From Absidia repens (taxonomy: Eukaryota; Mucoromycota; Mucoromycetes; Mucorales; Cunninghamellaceae): a stretch of DNA of 64,000 nucleotides. The notes under the pieces were generated by a model. It was not told the origin of the DNA. It did not search any database and saw only the letters and a program-made list of their open reading frames with translations. The stretch lies in contig MCGE01000006.1 of assembly GCA_002105175.1 (NCBI GenBank), positions 1,798,001 through 1,862,000 of the forward strand, given 5' to 3'. The translations under genes were made by a program, and so were the position numbers. Within the stretch, counting starts at the first letter, position 1, and every line of letters begins with the position of its first letter. Positions 13,720 to 27,500 of this stretch are shown in pieces.

Positions 13720-16700
13720 CTAAACACTATTCCTTCTACCACGCTTTCCTTTGACCTCTTTTCCAAGCCAACGGCCATGGTCATCATCTTCCGCCAATCT
13801 ACCTGTAGCATATCCAGCTTTACGCCATTTACCAACCACCGTCCTGCCAACGTCGTAGCCAAGATCCTTGATATCATTAAATTTGTTGAATTCCAAAGTC
13901 CCCCATTGCTGCACGGGCAATTTCATATAAAGCGTGCCATTGATCATTTTGGCTTCTTCTAGTTTCGCAACACTACTGACATAGGCTAATCGACTTTGAA
14001 TTTCTGCAATGCTTGGAATGTTGTAGGTTCTAAAAGGATTATAACTATGCAGAATGGCCCACCATCCACTGATCGAATCACCATAGTTGACGGGACTCGT
14101 ATCATCGTCGGAAGCCACGTCCACCGCAATCACAATATCAGCGCCCATATTCTTCGCTACTGTCACCGGTAAATTGTCCATGTAGCCACCATCCACAAGC
14201 ATGTTACCATTGTCACAGATAGGGGGCATGTAGCCAGATAAAGACATTGACGCACGAATATACCGCCATGCATATCCTGTTGTATGTACTTCCATCCGAG
14301 AAAATGTAATGTTGGTGGTCACTGCAAAGTAGGGTAGCCAAAAATCTTCCACTAAACTATCGCCCAGACATTTCCAGATCGCACGATTGAATTCATGGCC
14401 AGTGAACCACGCCGTCACCGGGTATGTCAGATCCATCACTTGCCGCCAAATACTTGACACACGACCCGAAAATAATTTGCTTCTTGCAATGGTTGATACC
14501 AGATCCATGTCACGAGCATACAATCCACCGACAAAGCTACCAATACTTGTGCCACCAATAATATCAATAGGAATGCCGGCCTCTTCCAATGCTTGTATCA
14601 CCCCAATATGACTGATCCCACGAGCACCACCACCACCAAGGACAAGCGCCACCGACCGTCCACATAGTCGTCGCGCCAATCTATAAATATATAAAAGAGT
14701 CAATATTTTTTCAGTAAGGTGACATCACTCTCTGTTTACCTAGCAAAATCATTTCTTGATAAAGTGTCAACACTACTCAGTGCATTTCCCCGTTTCTTGT
14801 TCATCACCAAAAGACGTCCAAATGTAGGTACTACAGAGTAGTATTTTTCCAATTGGTCCTTCACATTGTTCAGCATACTGATGGAGTTTTCTGTCATCTT
14901 GCGTCCCTGCGTAGCCAGCCATTGTGGCCGTACCCGATCACTTGAAAAAGGGCCATGCTGTTTCATAGCCATAAAAATGTGATGATGCGCTTGGATCCAT
15001 AATCGATTCTATATATAAAATTGAAGACAAGGGGTAGAAATAAAATTTCAATCAGTACACTAGTTATCACTTTCCTCCTAAGAAAAAACCAAGCATTTAT
15101 ACCTTGAGCCAATTTTGTGTGGATCCAGGAATACAAGACCGTTCACGATGCAGCAGGACCAATTCTTTTCGAGCCGTAGTCTTCATGTTGATCATATATC
15201 GTTCATATTCTCCAACCGAAGGGTCTTCATCACCAAGACCTACCAATAAAATACAATCCGCTTGTCGGATACATGTGCGCGTCCATTGAGAATTCACCCC
15301 GCTGTCCGCCAAATAAAGTACAATCCGCGCCTTTTCTTCTTGTTCCGCCAACCAAGACGCTATTTTCAGTTTCCCCATCCGCGAGAAGGCGTGTTTTCCC
15401 ATCACTGTCGTCACCGTCGCACTGTTGAGTAATATACAAGATGCGCCAACGTCATGGATCAGAGCACTTTTCAAGCTGGCAGCAAATTCCGTCAATGGCA
15501 CCATTGAATTGACAGGGAGGATACCAATGGTTTTCAAGTTCACATTGTTTCTTCCGTAGAGTTCCGTATGAGCGTTGGTTGCTGAGTCTGACGATGCTGA
15601 GGTATTCATATTAGAGGGTACAGATGATGATGAGGCAATGGCATGCTGTAAGTGTAGTGATGCGTTTTGGTCTTGACCAGGAATGCTTTTGTTCATCACA
15701 AGTTGCAACGATCGGTAAGCTACCATACGTGAGATTTGGAGCGTCACTTCGGGATGTCGGTGAGCAAGTGCGTTGAATAATGTCTTGGGCATACGAGCAA
15801 GTTCGGAATCACGAATGGCATGAAGAGTTGAGCTAGTAGGGGTCCCCGCTATTGTCAAAAATAAAAATGGTTTAGATATCATGTGTATATCCCATCTCCC
15901 TCCCTCCACATTGTGCTTTGGTCACGTATACATACTTAATACTTCCAATTCACCGACACTTTCACCATGACCAAATTCACCAAGAATTTCCAAATGACCT
16001 TCCTTCTTTTCTTTGATTGTACGCAAACGTCCATGCAGCACCATGTAGATGGATTCACTTGGTTGTCCTTCACGGCAAATGATTTGACCAGCATTAACTT
16101 GCATCCATTCCAATGACAAATCGATATGTAGCACTATTACAACCAAACATACACCAATTAGTTGTTTTTTTTTCGTTTTAATTTAAACAGTCGACCTCTC
16201 TTCAATCACTTACGCAAAGGGCTCAATGAGTCCACCAGCTGTTTTGCAAGTTTCATCATCACAGTAGGGTTTCTATCAATGAGTCGATCCAATGTCTTTT
16301 TCGGAAGGTAGCCCACATATGTATGTCTTTTCGCCCGAATATCAATGAAGGTGGGATGGCCTGTCAAAGCACCTAAATACCCTGCCACACCACCAGGATG
16401 GATACGGAAAGACGGTTTCTTGATTTGTTTCTTGCTGGATTTCTGTTTTTCATCACTCGCATGTCGTCCCGCGGGTGCTTCAGATGCCACCACTTGATTT
16501 GCCGTATCGTCTTGGTGGTGAGCTTTGCTATTGTTGTTGTTGTTGCTGCTGCTGAAGGAAGAAAAGGTTGTCTTGTTTTCCATTTTGTTCGCATCATCGT
16601 CATCGTCGTCGTCATCGTCATCATCATCATCATCAAAAGCGAATCGTTTTTTCATGGAGGATCGTCGGCTCATTCGCTTGATGGACGTTTGATCGTTGTT

Positions 16701-19451
16701 GCCTTGTAAAATAGGGTTGCTTCCTTCTTCGCCTTCCATTGGTGTCATGGTCGCTTCCAGAAGTCCATCAATCACAAAGAAGATGCCACCAAAGTGCTCC
16801 TTTTCACGTACCAGAGCTGCTCCTTCAGGAAAGTACATAATCACAATTTCTTCAGGAGAGATATAGTTCGAAAGATGGTGGTGATGTCGATCGCTATTTC
16901 CACCGCCAAAAGAATCTGTTCCAGAGTGCACAGATGATATGGTGGAGATGTTGTCAATGTCGTCGTCATACTGGGAGTTGAGCGCGTCCAGGGTGGGTGA
17001 TGTACCAGAGTCCATCATACCAGCTTGTGAAAAGAGGTCCATCGGGAAAACATGTCTCGATTGTTGTGAGTCAAAAGAATCGAAATAGTTGTTGCGACGT
17101 TGATCACGAGATGGGGAGCCCTTGTTGTTGTTGTTATTGTTGTATAATGATGATTGTAATTTGCTGTTTGTGGGATTCGTATTTGTGTCTGGTGCTACCT
17201 TAATGCCAAGAGATTTCGAGAGACATTTCATGACTGAGATCCGAAGGTGTTCATCATCTTCCATGCTGTAATCATCGTCACCCGTCACTTTTGAGTTGTA
17301 ATGTTGTTGACGTTGATGGCGCTGGCGAAGATCTGTTGAGGTGGAGCTAGTCAATCCCGTGGCAGGACTTGCACGCGATCCAGCATTGATTTGCTTCAGT
17401 GTTGCGTTAGCTGGGCTGAGTAACGAAGGGGTTGAAGTATTCATAATGTCGATAGCTTGAATGAGTCCAGGTGTGCCCGTCCGTTCCGATTCCACAGGTG
17501 AAAAACTAGTTGAGGAGCTGCGTCCATTTCGATTGATGTTGTTGTTCCTGCTGATATCTCTGGTATTGATGGTAATATTTTTGCTTCCACTATCAGATGG
17601 CGTTGGCGTACCGTCTTGATCGTTTTCTGCAGCAAACTTTTTCCGAAGCCGGTCCATTGTGTCAGATTGGAAAACATCACCACCAGGAAGATTCCACAGA
17701 GAGCCATTGCGTTCACTAACCGATTCATTTGTAAGTTTTTCCAATCGAAGAAGTTCACTAGTCAACCCAAGATAACGATGGCTTGTCATCAACGTCACCC
17801 GCTGAAATCTTGTAACAATCACCTGGACAATATGAGCTGCGGCTTTTGGGAATTTTTGAGTCAATTTGTGAAATGCTTCTTCAGGAATCACCGCCAATGT
17901 TGTATCCACAGTTGCCCTGGCAATGATATTGGGGTGCACCGATCGATATTGACGTCGATAATGAGATGTGAATGGTGTTGTGGGTCTACGTGGTCGGAGT
18001 TGTGGGTCAGTGAAGCCCCCATTTAAAGGAGCATCCATGATATCATTGGTGTCAATATCAGCACCGTCATTATTGTAATCAGTCCCATGGCCTTGGTCTA
18101 GATTAATAATATTAAATCGTTAGTATAAATCAAAAGAAAAATAGAATAAAATTAGAGTGACTTCACCTTGAGGATGCACAGTCTTCATTGGTGTGGTGTA
18201 TAGGTTCTTGCTGTGATGTCTTGATCCATTATTGCTTCCAAACGAAGAAATTCGACGACGTTGACTGTCACTTGGAGACATATCTGGAGTGATGACAGAA
18301 GAGTTGCTGGAGATGGGTAAGTTGGAATCACTTCCTTGGTTTTCCAGGTTCGGGAAGACATGACGCCATTCATCGGACGAAGTATCACGGCGCATATCGG
18401 TGGTACCAGGTAGGTGTGCTTCCGTAGACCCATGTCGAAAAGCTGTTGGTGCCAAGAGAGCTTCTTGCTGTAGTTGTTGTTGCTGTTGCTGTTGTTGTAG
18501 TTGACTTGACCGAGAAGCAATTTGATGTCGCATAGATTTGTTTTTCGCCTTGTCCTTCAGTTCATTCCGATTGAAGCTTTCACGAAAGATGGAGAGAATC
18601 GTAAATAAGCTTGAGAGAGTACCGCCTTGCCCAACTTCATTGATCAATGTGTAGTCCTTGAACTTATCGTAGCGTCGTTTCTTTCCACGTGCACCATTGT
18701 TTCCCCAGTTCGCTGAATCCTCACTGTCGTTGTCGCTGCTAGTTGTTGCATCGCTGTCAGATAGTCCAAAGGCGCTTCTTCCGTCGATATCATCATCATC
18801 ATCGTCATCGTCGCTGTAGCTATTGTTGTTGTCATTATCCGGCTTGACAAACATTTGCACGTGCCCGTCTACCACAATATAAAACGACCGTTCTTGTTCA
18901 GGAGTACGAAACAGTGTGTCACCTGCCAACAATTTTTTCGTTTGAAGATGTCGGGCTAGTTCGTGAAACACGGGTTGTTCGAGGTATCCAAAAATCTTGA
19001 TGCTTGATAAAAAGGCCGATAAGAATTCATCAGGGTAGTTCCTAATACTTGGCTTGGAATAACCAGCATCTTCACCAGAATCAGGATGCAAGTCAAAGGA
19101 AGAGGGAGTTTTCTGCGAGTTGACAGGCTTGAGACGGGAATACTTTGTCAAAAACCGGTATCTGATAATGTAGTAACCAACAAGTCCAAACACAGCGATC
19201 AGCATGGCCAAAGAGGAGAAATTGAGATGCAAAGTAAAAGACCAGGTCAAAATATGATAAAAGAAAAGTGGCAAGGTGATAGTGACAAAGGCAACAATAC
19301 GAAACAGGATGGACGGGACAAAGCCGATCACTTGTGCCAGCAAAGAGGTAGAAGTAGCAGTTGCCGAATCAGCAGAAGAAGAGTCGACTAACAGACCATT
19401 GGTATCATTGAATATTTGAGTAGCATCTGTTGAGCACTGTGCTTGATCCAT
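13720..19451 (-). CDS. NTE1: Lysophospholipase NTE1 (neuropathy target esterase)
   Basis: ER membrane serine esterase that deacylates phosphatidylcholine and lyso-PC to glycerophosphocholine. Minus-strand exons 19451-18167, 18097-16214, 16133-15936, 15848-15103, 15008-14740, 14680-13720; 1,780 residues. Domains: one or two N-terminal membrane segments (about 30-100), a first cyclic-nucleotide-binding-like domain (from about 165, interrupted by Asp/Ser/Asn insertions), a long disordered region with poly-Gln and poly-Asn, two more cNMP-like domains (from about 800; the last with GQIICREGQPSESIYMVLHG and GESVGELEVL), TLHAIRDSELARMPKTLF, then the patatin domain with GGGGARG, nucleophile motif GTSIG (Ser at about 1506) and DGG in LVDGGYMDNLP. 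The start at 19451 follows the first good ATG of the open frame; 15 codons further upstream are open. Larger than yeast NTE1 (1,679) because of the low-complexity insertions. Confidence 0.95.
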
Positions 19452-19877
19452 GAAGAGATCGGTATAAAAGTATGTATAAAAAGTAGATAAGATCAATAAA
19501 CGAAAGAAGGAGCAAGAAAATAGAGAAACGCAAAAAAAGAGGTTATTTGAATTTCAAAGAAACTCCGCAGTCCTTGCTGTTGCAGTTTGGCTGTTGCTTG
19601 GTTGACATGTCTTACCCAAACATCATTGACCTATAAAATATAACTATAATACCAATTATAATTCCATATCATTATTTTTATACTATTTCTTCACGGCATG
19701 CCCTCAAAAAATAGAATGCACTCACAGTCAATGTATTCATACATACAACTATAAAATCGCATTATATTTCAATGTCCGCTTATTTCTTTTCTTTTTTGCT
19801 TCCTTTCGGATTTTTACTTTTATCACCTTTCGTTTTCCTTTTAATTTTGACACTTACCACGCATCTCTTTTATATTC
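19452..19877. promoter_or_regulatory. Divergent promoter between NTE1 and SEC8
   Basis: 426 bp separate the two start codons. The NTE1 side is purine-rich (AAGAAGGAGCAAG...) and the SEC8 side is pyrimidine-rich, which is the mirror symmetry expected of two leaders. No specific operator was recognised. Confidence 0.5.
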
Positions 19878-22800
19878 ATGGATGCAAACAATCCCTTTGC
19901 ACAATCCAACCGGAAAAGTGCAGCAAAGAACAGAAATGGTATGTACGCCATGTCTCGACAACAGGAACCAGAACAACAAGTCTTTCCTGAAATGCAAGGT
20001 AACGTGTTTTTTATCATATTAGATATACTGACCTTCATCTCCTCATCTCAACGAAATTATCCTTATTAACTCTACCATCTTGTTTTTGCATATTTATAGC
20101 TGTTATGGATGATATTTATAACGGGTGGGAATTTATGCTGGATGAAGACGTAAAGTGACAAAAAACTAAATACGATCACTATTCGCGTATGCCTTAGAGA
20201 AAGTTCCTGACTAACTCATACTGTTCTTCTTGTTTTTTATTTGCACTCTCTAGTTTGACCCGGTGACACTTGCCTTGGCTCTGATGGACGACAGCTCAGT
20301 TGGGAAAGGAAGGGACTACGACACATTTCAGCGCATTTACTACGACTTGGATGATGCACTTCATGTTATAGTTGAAGGTAATACAGTACAAAAGCCAGCA
20401 GGTGTTGGTTTGGTAGCTCAAAATGATTACTTATTGTTCCTTTTTTTCGATAGATTACTATATGGGATTCAATGATTCTATTGGTACCTTTGGTGGAGTG
20501 TTGCAGCATATCAATGGTAAGAGGGTTCCCGAAATAAAATCTAGAATGTGTCTGATCTTACTATTGTTATTTCTATCATCGAAATAGATTCAAGGAACAG
20601 GGTGACTCAAATGAAGACCAATTTGAAAAGATGCAAGGCGGAACTGCTGGAAAAACACACTGATCTTTTGAATATGTGGTCAAAAACTCAACAACACAAA
20701 GAAATGCTGAATTTATTGGAAATAATGTAATATGAATAAAAGACGAATGTGAACATGGTATATACGTGATACAAACTCGTCTTTATATGCTATTAGAGAA
20801 GATATCCGGTCGACCCCAGAAAAACTAGAAAATATGACAAACAGCAAACATGTACTCTCAGCAGCCCACTTACTTGTCAATTCTTTAAAGACTGTACACA
20901 GCCAAGAAATGATGAAAATCGGTGCCTTGGATGACCTTCGAAGTACTCTCAACAGTGAAAAGAACGTAAGTTTTACATACGCAACCGTCATAAAAACGAT
21001 CAGAAGAAGTTGATATTTTATACTTGCTATAGGACTTATACGACATGCTTATTGAAGAACTTCACAATCACCTCTACCTCAAAAGTTTTTACTGTCTTAA
21101 TCTATGGAGCGATTATATCACTGGACAACAAACATGTAAGTATCGTTATAACGACAAATATATATTTAGTCTTCTGATCTTTTTTTTTTTCTGTAGTACC
21201 TGAACCGACCGTCAAACCAAGGAAGTAAGTCCAAGATCAAACAGTCTTGCCAAATTATTTTATACTCTTGTACTGACTCCTTTTTTTTTTTTTTTTGCTC
21301 CTATTTTAGATTTGATTCTGCAGAGGATACCGAAAAGCAAGATATGTTTTCTATGACTGAAGATGACATAGTAAGACGAGGACGGGTTTACTTATAGATG
21401 AATGCAACAATAGCTAATCGCTTTGTTTATTTTTAGCTTGCCGAAGATCTTGAAAAGAATCCTGAAACTGACTCTTATTATTATATGGAAATTATTTTGG
21501 AAGCTCTTGCGGTGCTAGGTGAAGTTCCCGCAGCCTTACAGGTAAGGAAACGAAAGCAAAAAAAGAATAAACAGCTTACGATATATCCATGTTATTACTT
21601 TTCATAGACCCTCCAAGACCGACTTCCAATAGAAATTCATACACTCTTTGAAACAACGATCAAGCAAGTAGAATCGAGGTAAATTATATATCGCAAACAA
21701 TAAGATATAAGAGGAAGGACGTGCTCTTATACTCACTCATTCTCTTTAGGCACTCCGTCCAACACCAACAAGGAAGTCGTGACCAAAACAACAAGGATGA
21801 AGATTCTGATATCTATTGCTTGGACAAAGCAAATACTGACGCTCGCAATGAAATTCTGAAGGATCTACTATGGACATTATATTCCAAAATTGAAGCTGTG
21901 CTTCGTGGTCATCGATTTATTGAAACGTGCGCTCACAGAAGCAGAAGGGTATACAGAACAAGAGAAAAGGGATTGGAAAAATGTCATTGATTTTAAACGC
22001 ATTTTCTTCTTTTTTCTTGATAGCGAATGGCTGATTCATCGAGTAATGGCTTCCGCGTTTATCACTTCCATGAAATCTGGCGTCCTATACAATCTGAAGT
22101 ATGTTTGAAATATCAACACACTGAGCTCCTGAATTGATATTATATTTAACATTGTTTCTTTTTTTTTTTTTATAGATCCGATCTTTACTGCAAGATTATC
22201 TCACAACACAGGAACGAAGAGCAGCAGCAGCGCAGTCAAACTCACTCCTACTGAAAGAAGACCCCGCCAATGATACATCCCCAAGGTCACAGATCAGGTC
22301 GAAATCGCTTTTCAAGTTTACAGATGCCTCTGAAAGTAAGGTCGTGGAAACCGAATATCAGCCAATTCAAGATACTCTCTACTCGAACTACCGGAAAATG
22401 GTGCCTGATCTTGGAGCCTCCGAAGAACTTGTGTCTGGAACAGTGATGAGCACGAACATTGTCGATAGATTCTCCACCAACATGATGGCGCGTGGTAGTC
22501 ACAAGATACTGGTGAATCCTGATGCGTACAATGTCAGCGTGTTATTGAAACCCACCATGGCATTCTTAGAACGGCTTCGCCAAGTATTCCCCAACTAGTA
22601 AGTTATATATATATACCACATGTATACTCAACCTAATGCTTCTGTTTTTTACTTTTATGTTAGTGATGATCAAAATGAAGAAGGTTTTGGAAACTTTTTG
22701 GACGACTTCGCTATCAATGTCTTCTTACCTCAAATTGAAGAAAAGGTCATGCAGCTGATCCATTTGGCAACTTCAGGTAAATAATGGGGGGGGGATTTGA

Positions 22801-23694
22801 ATAAAATGCCAATCTAACATGATTATTTATCGGTTATAGGTCTGGATGCGTTCCAGGATGCACGACACTACAAAAGCTACTCAAAGTATCCCATTGTGAA
22901 GGTATCGTATGAATAGGATGATAAATTATAGTACCAGGAACACGAATTAATCATTACCTTTCGTTTTAGAGTGCTGTGGCGCTGATATCCGTCGTACAAA
23001 GCTTATGCCGAACAATGCATACTATGCCATTTCACAATGAAGAATATGTCCGTATGGTAGAAGTGGTTTTACTCAAGTACTACGAAAAATGTTATCAACG
23101 CTTCTATTGTAGGTATTATGGATGGCTTACAATCATGGAAACCAGCCTGTCTGAACTCATTTTTATTCCATTTTACTGTCTGATGATAGATATTGTTGCT
23201 CGAGGCAATACATATACCACCCGGAGCAAGGATCAAAATTCTGCTGATACCAATATTAGTGCAAGTGGTGATTGGGCTCAAGATGAAAGTTTGGTTGGTC
23301 TTTTGGCACAAAATCCATTTTTCAATGATGACACCGTAAGTCCTCTGTTTCTGTATGCGTTATAGGCCATGACCATAACTGTTTGTTTTTATGATATTTA
23401 GAAAGCGGATGATGAATTTGTCAAAGCACTCAATCAAGCTGTAAGTATTATTCTGGTGGGTGTACCCATACATCAGGCTGGTTTTTTTAATTTGCTTATT
23501 TATCTTGTAGGAAATCACCATGGAATTCAAGCTGAAGAATGAATCTCAGGCTGATCGTCAAATTGAGGCAGATGAACTTATCTTTGATCAAAATAAGCTC
23601 ATTTTTCTTGGAAGACTGTATCATAGCTTGGTAAGTTTATGTTGTCAAAATAAATCAAACCAACACCATCATAAACTTCGCTTTGTTTTACTGA

Positions 23695-23736
<42 letters not shown>

Positions 23737-24869
23737 ACTTTTAGAAATGGTTTGTCCGGGAAATTTGGGAACTCCGTACTGCCCATGGCAGCAATGCTGT
23801 CTCACTAGGATCTCCTGTTACTGAATCGTATGAGGTAATGACCAGACGATTTTTTGAAGATAAGATATTAAATGCTATATTGTAGGCCGCAAATTCAAGA
23901 CGGTGGTCATCGAGCGAAAGGCGATTGTCAACTGTAGAATCTTCAGGATCAGCTCTTCTTCCTCTTCGTGGTGAAGCTGCCAGGTAAGAACTTCGGTTTT
24001 TTACACGTCCCCCTGCGCAAAGCCCGTCAGAAATCATATTAATATGGAACTACCCTTCATTACCCTGTAGGCGCTTTGATACCCTTCTGACGACTTACCA
24101 ACAGCTTGCAGAAACTTGTCTCTTCACCCTTCGTTTGGAAATCCGATGTCATACATTATACTATTTACAAATGGTGATACGTGATGTAAGTGCTCTGATA
24201 TTAATGAGAAGAGGTGTAAGAACTTGTATTGACTAGAACTATGTTATGTATACCACTCTACTAGGGAAACTACTACCTTGAAGATGAATCCTTTGAACCT
24301 GATCCATATGTGATTACTTTGAATTCGGATTTGATGGATATGGACGACTCTATTAATTTGTCCCTACCAAGAAAAGATGAAATGTAAGTCACCCGCACCC
24401 AAAAAAAAGGCAGTGAAATTTGAATATGGGCATGAGCTAATATGATGGTGTTATATATATGTATTATAGGTTCTGTTTCGATGGATTACCTGCACTGATG
24501 GTGCACATACTGATATCTGAAGCTGGTTACATCAAACGAATGAATCACAATGGGGCGCAAAAGATGATCCGGAATATTCTTGCTCTTCAACAAAACTTGA
24601 CCAACTTTGTGCCTCCGAGTCAAAGTGCTGTGATGGAACGTGCTCGTGCTTACTACCAACTTTACGATTATGGAACGGAAAACCTGCTTAAAAGCATTCG
24701 AGACAATGGACCGGCGTTTACTTTTGATGAATACTGTGTGATTCTATCTCTCATCAATGATGCAAATGACAATACTCAACTGGACGAAGAGGGTAGACCA
24801 ACGGCAAGTGCGGCTTCTTCTGACTTTTTGATGAAATTGGATGAAGTGATGGCGGAATATGATACTTAA
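19878..24869 (+). CDS. SEC8: Exocyst complex subunit Sec8 (EXOC4)
   Basis: 1,056-residue subunit of the exocyst, which tethers Golgi-derived vesicles to sites of polarised growth. Exons: 19878-19998, 20100-20149, 20254-20377, 20454-20516, 20588-20726, 20797-20965, 21033-21135, 21197-21224, 21310-21370, 21437-21541, 21608-21678, 21750-21948, 22024-22098, 22176-22597, 22664-22776, 22840-22901, 22970-23108, 23190-23335, 23402-23440, 23511-23630, 23745-23834, 23886-23983, 24071-24185, 24265-24383, 24470-24869. All phases close. Family landmarks: FDPVTLALALMDDSSVG near residue 57, YYMGFNDSIGTFGGVLQHI, CKAELLEKHTDLLNMW coiled-coil core, LWTLYSKIEAVLRGHR, FHEIWRPIQSEIRSLLQDYL. The NPF-containing start (MDANNPFAQ) could bind EH domains. 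Twenty-four introns make it by far the most fragmented gene here. The junction 21948/22024 is the least certain. Confidence 0.92.
23631..23744 (+). other. SEC8 intron with 39-nt T tract
   Basis: Donor GTAAGT at 23631 and acceptor TTAG at 23741-23744. Positions 23697-23735 are an unbroken T run ending nine bases before the splice site. Confidence 0.8.
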
Positions 24870-25333
24870 AGGCCTTCATCCCTACATACTCTCTCTCTAT
24901 TTCCCCTTCTCCTCCCATTTTAGCAGTGATAGCTTACTTTATTATGTATCCCATTTATATCTCTTTTTTAATAAAATTCTACACACCTTTTTTCTTTTTT
25001 TTTTTCTGGTTTAGACAATCATGATTTGACAAAAAAAAAAAAAAAAGGATCTGAAATAGCCAAAAGTATCTAGTATAGTGTGTTTGTATGTGTGATAGGG
25101 GAAAAAAGAAATTGCGATTTTGAAAATGAAGAGGGAGGTGGGGTAATGCACTCCATTGATTAGATAGATGATCAGTGCCCTCTCCCGAAAAAAAAAAAAA
25201 AAAAAAAAAAAAATGCGCGGGAAGAGGGGGTGTCCAAAAAAAAAAAATCAAGAGGTGCGAGAGGAGGACATATCCATTGATGATTTTATTGAAAAAAAAA
25301 AAAAAAAAAATTAGGGAGAAAGAAAAAACGCAG
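24870..25333. other. Convergent 3' spacer between SEC8 and the next gene
   Basis: No gene. AATAAAATT near 24970 may be the SEC8 poly(A) signal. It holds several A runs of 11-24 nt (near 25030, 25190, 25230, 25293), which read as T-rich 3' sequence for the minus-strand neighbour. Confidence 0.5.
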
Positions 25334-26336
25334 CTAATGTATGATCGTGCTACGAGTTCTTGTAGATACAAGTGGGTGAGCGGTAGTGGTAGTAGAGGCA
25401 GTAGTAATAGAAGTAGGGTAATACCTTTTTTGGGCAAGATATTCCTCGACGCTACAAGAAATGGGTGCCGAGATACGGGGAGTTGTCGTCGATGCGTAAT
25501 GACACAGACTCCTTTTTGTACTGATATTATTATTATTGCGATTATTATTGTCGTTACTATTCTTTGGTTGATGCAAATGTCGATCCAGCGACATTCGGGA
25601 GGTGGGAAAGTGGGGTATCTTTTGCTGTTGTGGTTGTTGGTGATGTTGAAGAAGCGAGAAGGAGGGTGTTGGTAAAGGGTGGACGGTAGTCGAGGGACCT
25701 TGGCATTTTTTGGCGCTACTATGACGCCGTAAGCTTTGAGTTGCCATAGGAGTCACTTTGGATGAATGATAATTATTCTTGCTACTGTTTGATCTTGATA
25801 ATGATAAGCGGTTGATGATCCGACGACTCACAGATGGCTTTGGCATGGGTGCTGAGTGTGCGAGCGGTGATGGTGTGGAGGATGTGATGGTGATAGACTT
25901 GATTGGTTTGATATCATAAATGGTTTTAGACTTATTCAGGGTATAAGAATCATTGGTACAAGTGGAGGAATCACTTGATATCGAAGATAAAGAATGTTGC
26001 CAAGACGATGATGAACGCTGGTAGCCTGCACAAAAAAAAAAAAAAAAAGTTGCATGAATATTCCGCAAAAAATGTTTCAACTCCGCTTTTTTTTTTTTTT
26101 GGCTTACCATCCACCAGTGGACTTGGTAGCCCTTTTTGATCCATTCGTTGTTTCCATGCTGCTAGTTTAGAATCCCTTTGAATATATCTTTGGAAAGCTC
26201 TATCATAGGCAGCAATACGATCATATCTATTGGGAGCATGTCGAGGACCCACCTTTGGGTGGGAAATCCTGAATTTCTTGCTGGGACTAAATGTGGCATT
26301 GATTTTTGTAGAATATGATACTGTTGGAAATACCAT
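25334..26336 (-). CDS. Uncharacterised basic low-complexity protein
   Basis: I do not recognise this protein. Two exons, 26336-26108 and 26025-25334, give 306 residues. The intron has a GTAAGC donor, an A/T-rich centre and a TTTGTGCAG acceptor. The first 75 residues look ordered and charged (RISHPKVGPRHAPNRYDRI, then FQRYIQRDSKLAAWKQRMDQKGLPSPLVDG), resembling a helical module. The rest is rich in Ser, Thr, Asn, Gln and His with basic patches (SRRIINRLSLSRSNS, SLRRHSSAKK) that contain possible basophilic kinase sites. A late SCSVEEYLAQKRYYP segment is the only other ordered-looking stretch. It is supported as real by the clean splice site and the contrasting N-terminal composition. No membrane segment or signal peptide. 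Function unknown. Confidence 0.62.
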
Positions 26337-27500
26337 ATTAATATTAATAAAAAGTGTAGTGTGATTAAGCTGTTGAAAGAGATGAAAAAAGTAAAAAATA
26401 AAATATCATCCTTTATAAATGTGAATGTTGATCCATCAAAAGTGGAGAAGTTTCGATCATATGGCCCCTGGAATTCTTTCCCTTGCCTTTTTTTTTTTTA
26501 TGTATGACGCTCCTGGGAGGGATGATTGACCGGAAAGATGGGTGTGGCCATTGCAGTATAATATAGCAAAAAAAAAAAAAAAAAAAAGCGTCCTTGATTA
26601 AGGAGTTTCATCAATTTCTTGTTTTTACGAGTCTGCGAAGTAAGATAACCACCATATATACTATCATATAGATGAGATTGAATACTGGTTTTTTTTATTT
26701 ATTTCATTAATATTGATTTGCAGGAGAAATAGAGACAGCCAAACTATTCAAGGTGCTCATCAACCTTCTATTTCAAATCCCGCCCAGCATTTTTTAAACC
26801 AAGTATTATCGTTCTCCTGCTGAACCAAGTCCCCAAAGCATTGATATGCACAGATGCTCATCAATGACATTCTAACGTTTTAACCCGATGAAAACTACCC
26901 CCGACACAGTACTGATTCCGCCCATGCATTATTTTGTCATCAACACTATCTTTTGATAAAGCGAAACTACGACACAACACCCACGTACCCAGACTCCATG
27001 TGTAAGTTATACTACAGTATATCCCCCAGCACAAACTCACATATACACACATATATATATATATATAATGTACAACGTTCTGATCAATAAGTGTCAGTTC
27101 ATATAGCCGAGTCAGCAAATAAATAAAAAAGTTGAAGTCAAGACAAGAAAGAAAAATAAAGAGAGAGAGAGAGACAATAAACACTAGGTGTCGTTCTTTT
27201 ATATATTATATATATATCATAATAAAGTGTCTATCTATACTAAAAGTGGATAACATGTGGTGTATGAATAAGAGAATAATTAAAAATCTAGGAGTATGCC
27301 GAAGGAAGGAGAGAGGAAGAAAGGGAGATAGATAGAAAAGATGAGGGAAGGAAAGGGATAAGAAAAAAAAAAAAGAGAGAGAGAGAGAGAGGAGGTGAAG
27401 TGTGTAACGGGCATGGATATTTGTATGTGCATGAATTGGGGACGTGAGTAAAATATAGAGTAAAAAAAAGAAGGGGGGTAGGAGGATCAAAAAGAGTCCA
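26337..27500. other. Intergenic, AT-rich with simple repeats
   Basis: No gene supported. Holds an A23 run near 26567, a (TA)n tract near 27050, purine tracts near 27160 and 27375, and an AAAGGGAGATAGATAG stretch near 27330. ORFs here are translations of these simple repeats. Confidence 0.5.

Noticed and set aside
22024..22108. Alternative reading EWLIHRVMAS across the SEC8 exon 13 region
   Set aside because: The frame RMADSSSNGFRVYHFHEIW continues into IRSLLQDYL, which matches Sec8; the alternative runs into a stop without joining the next exon.
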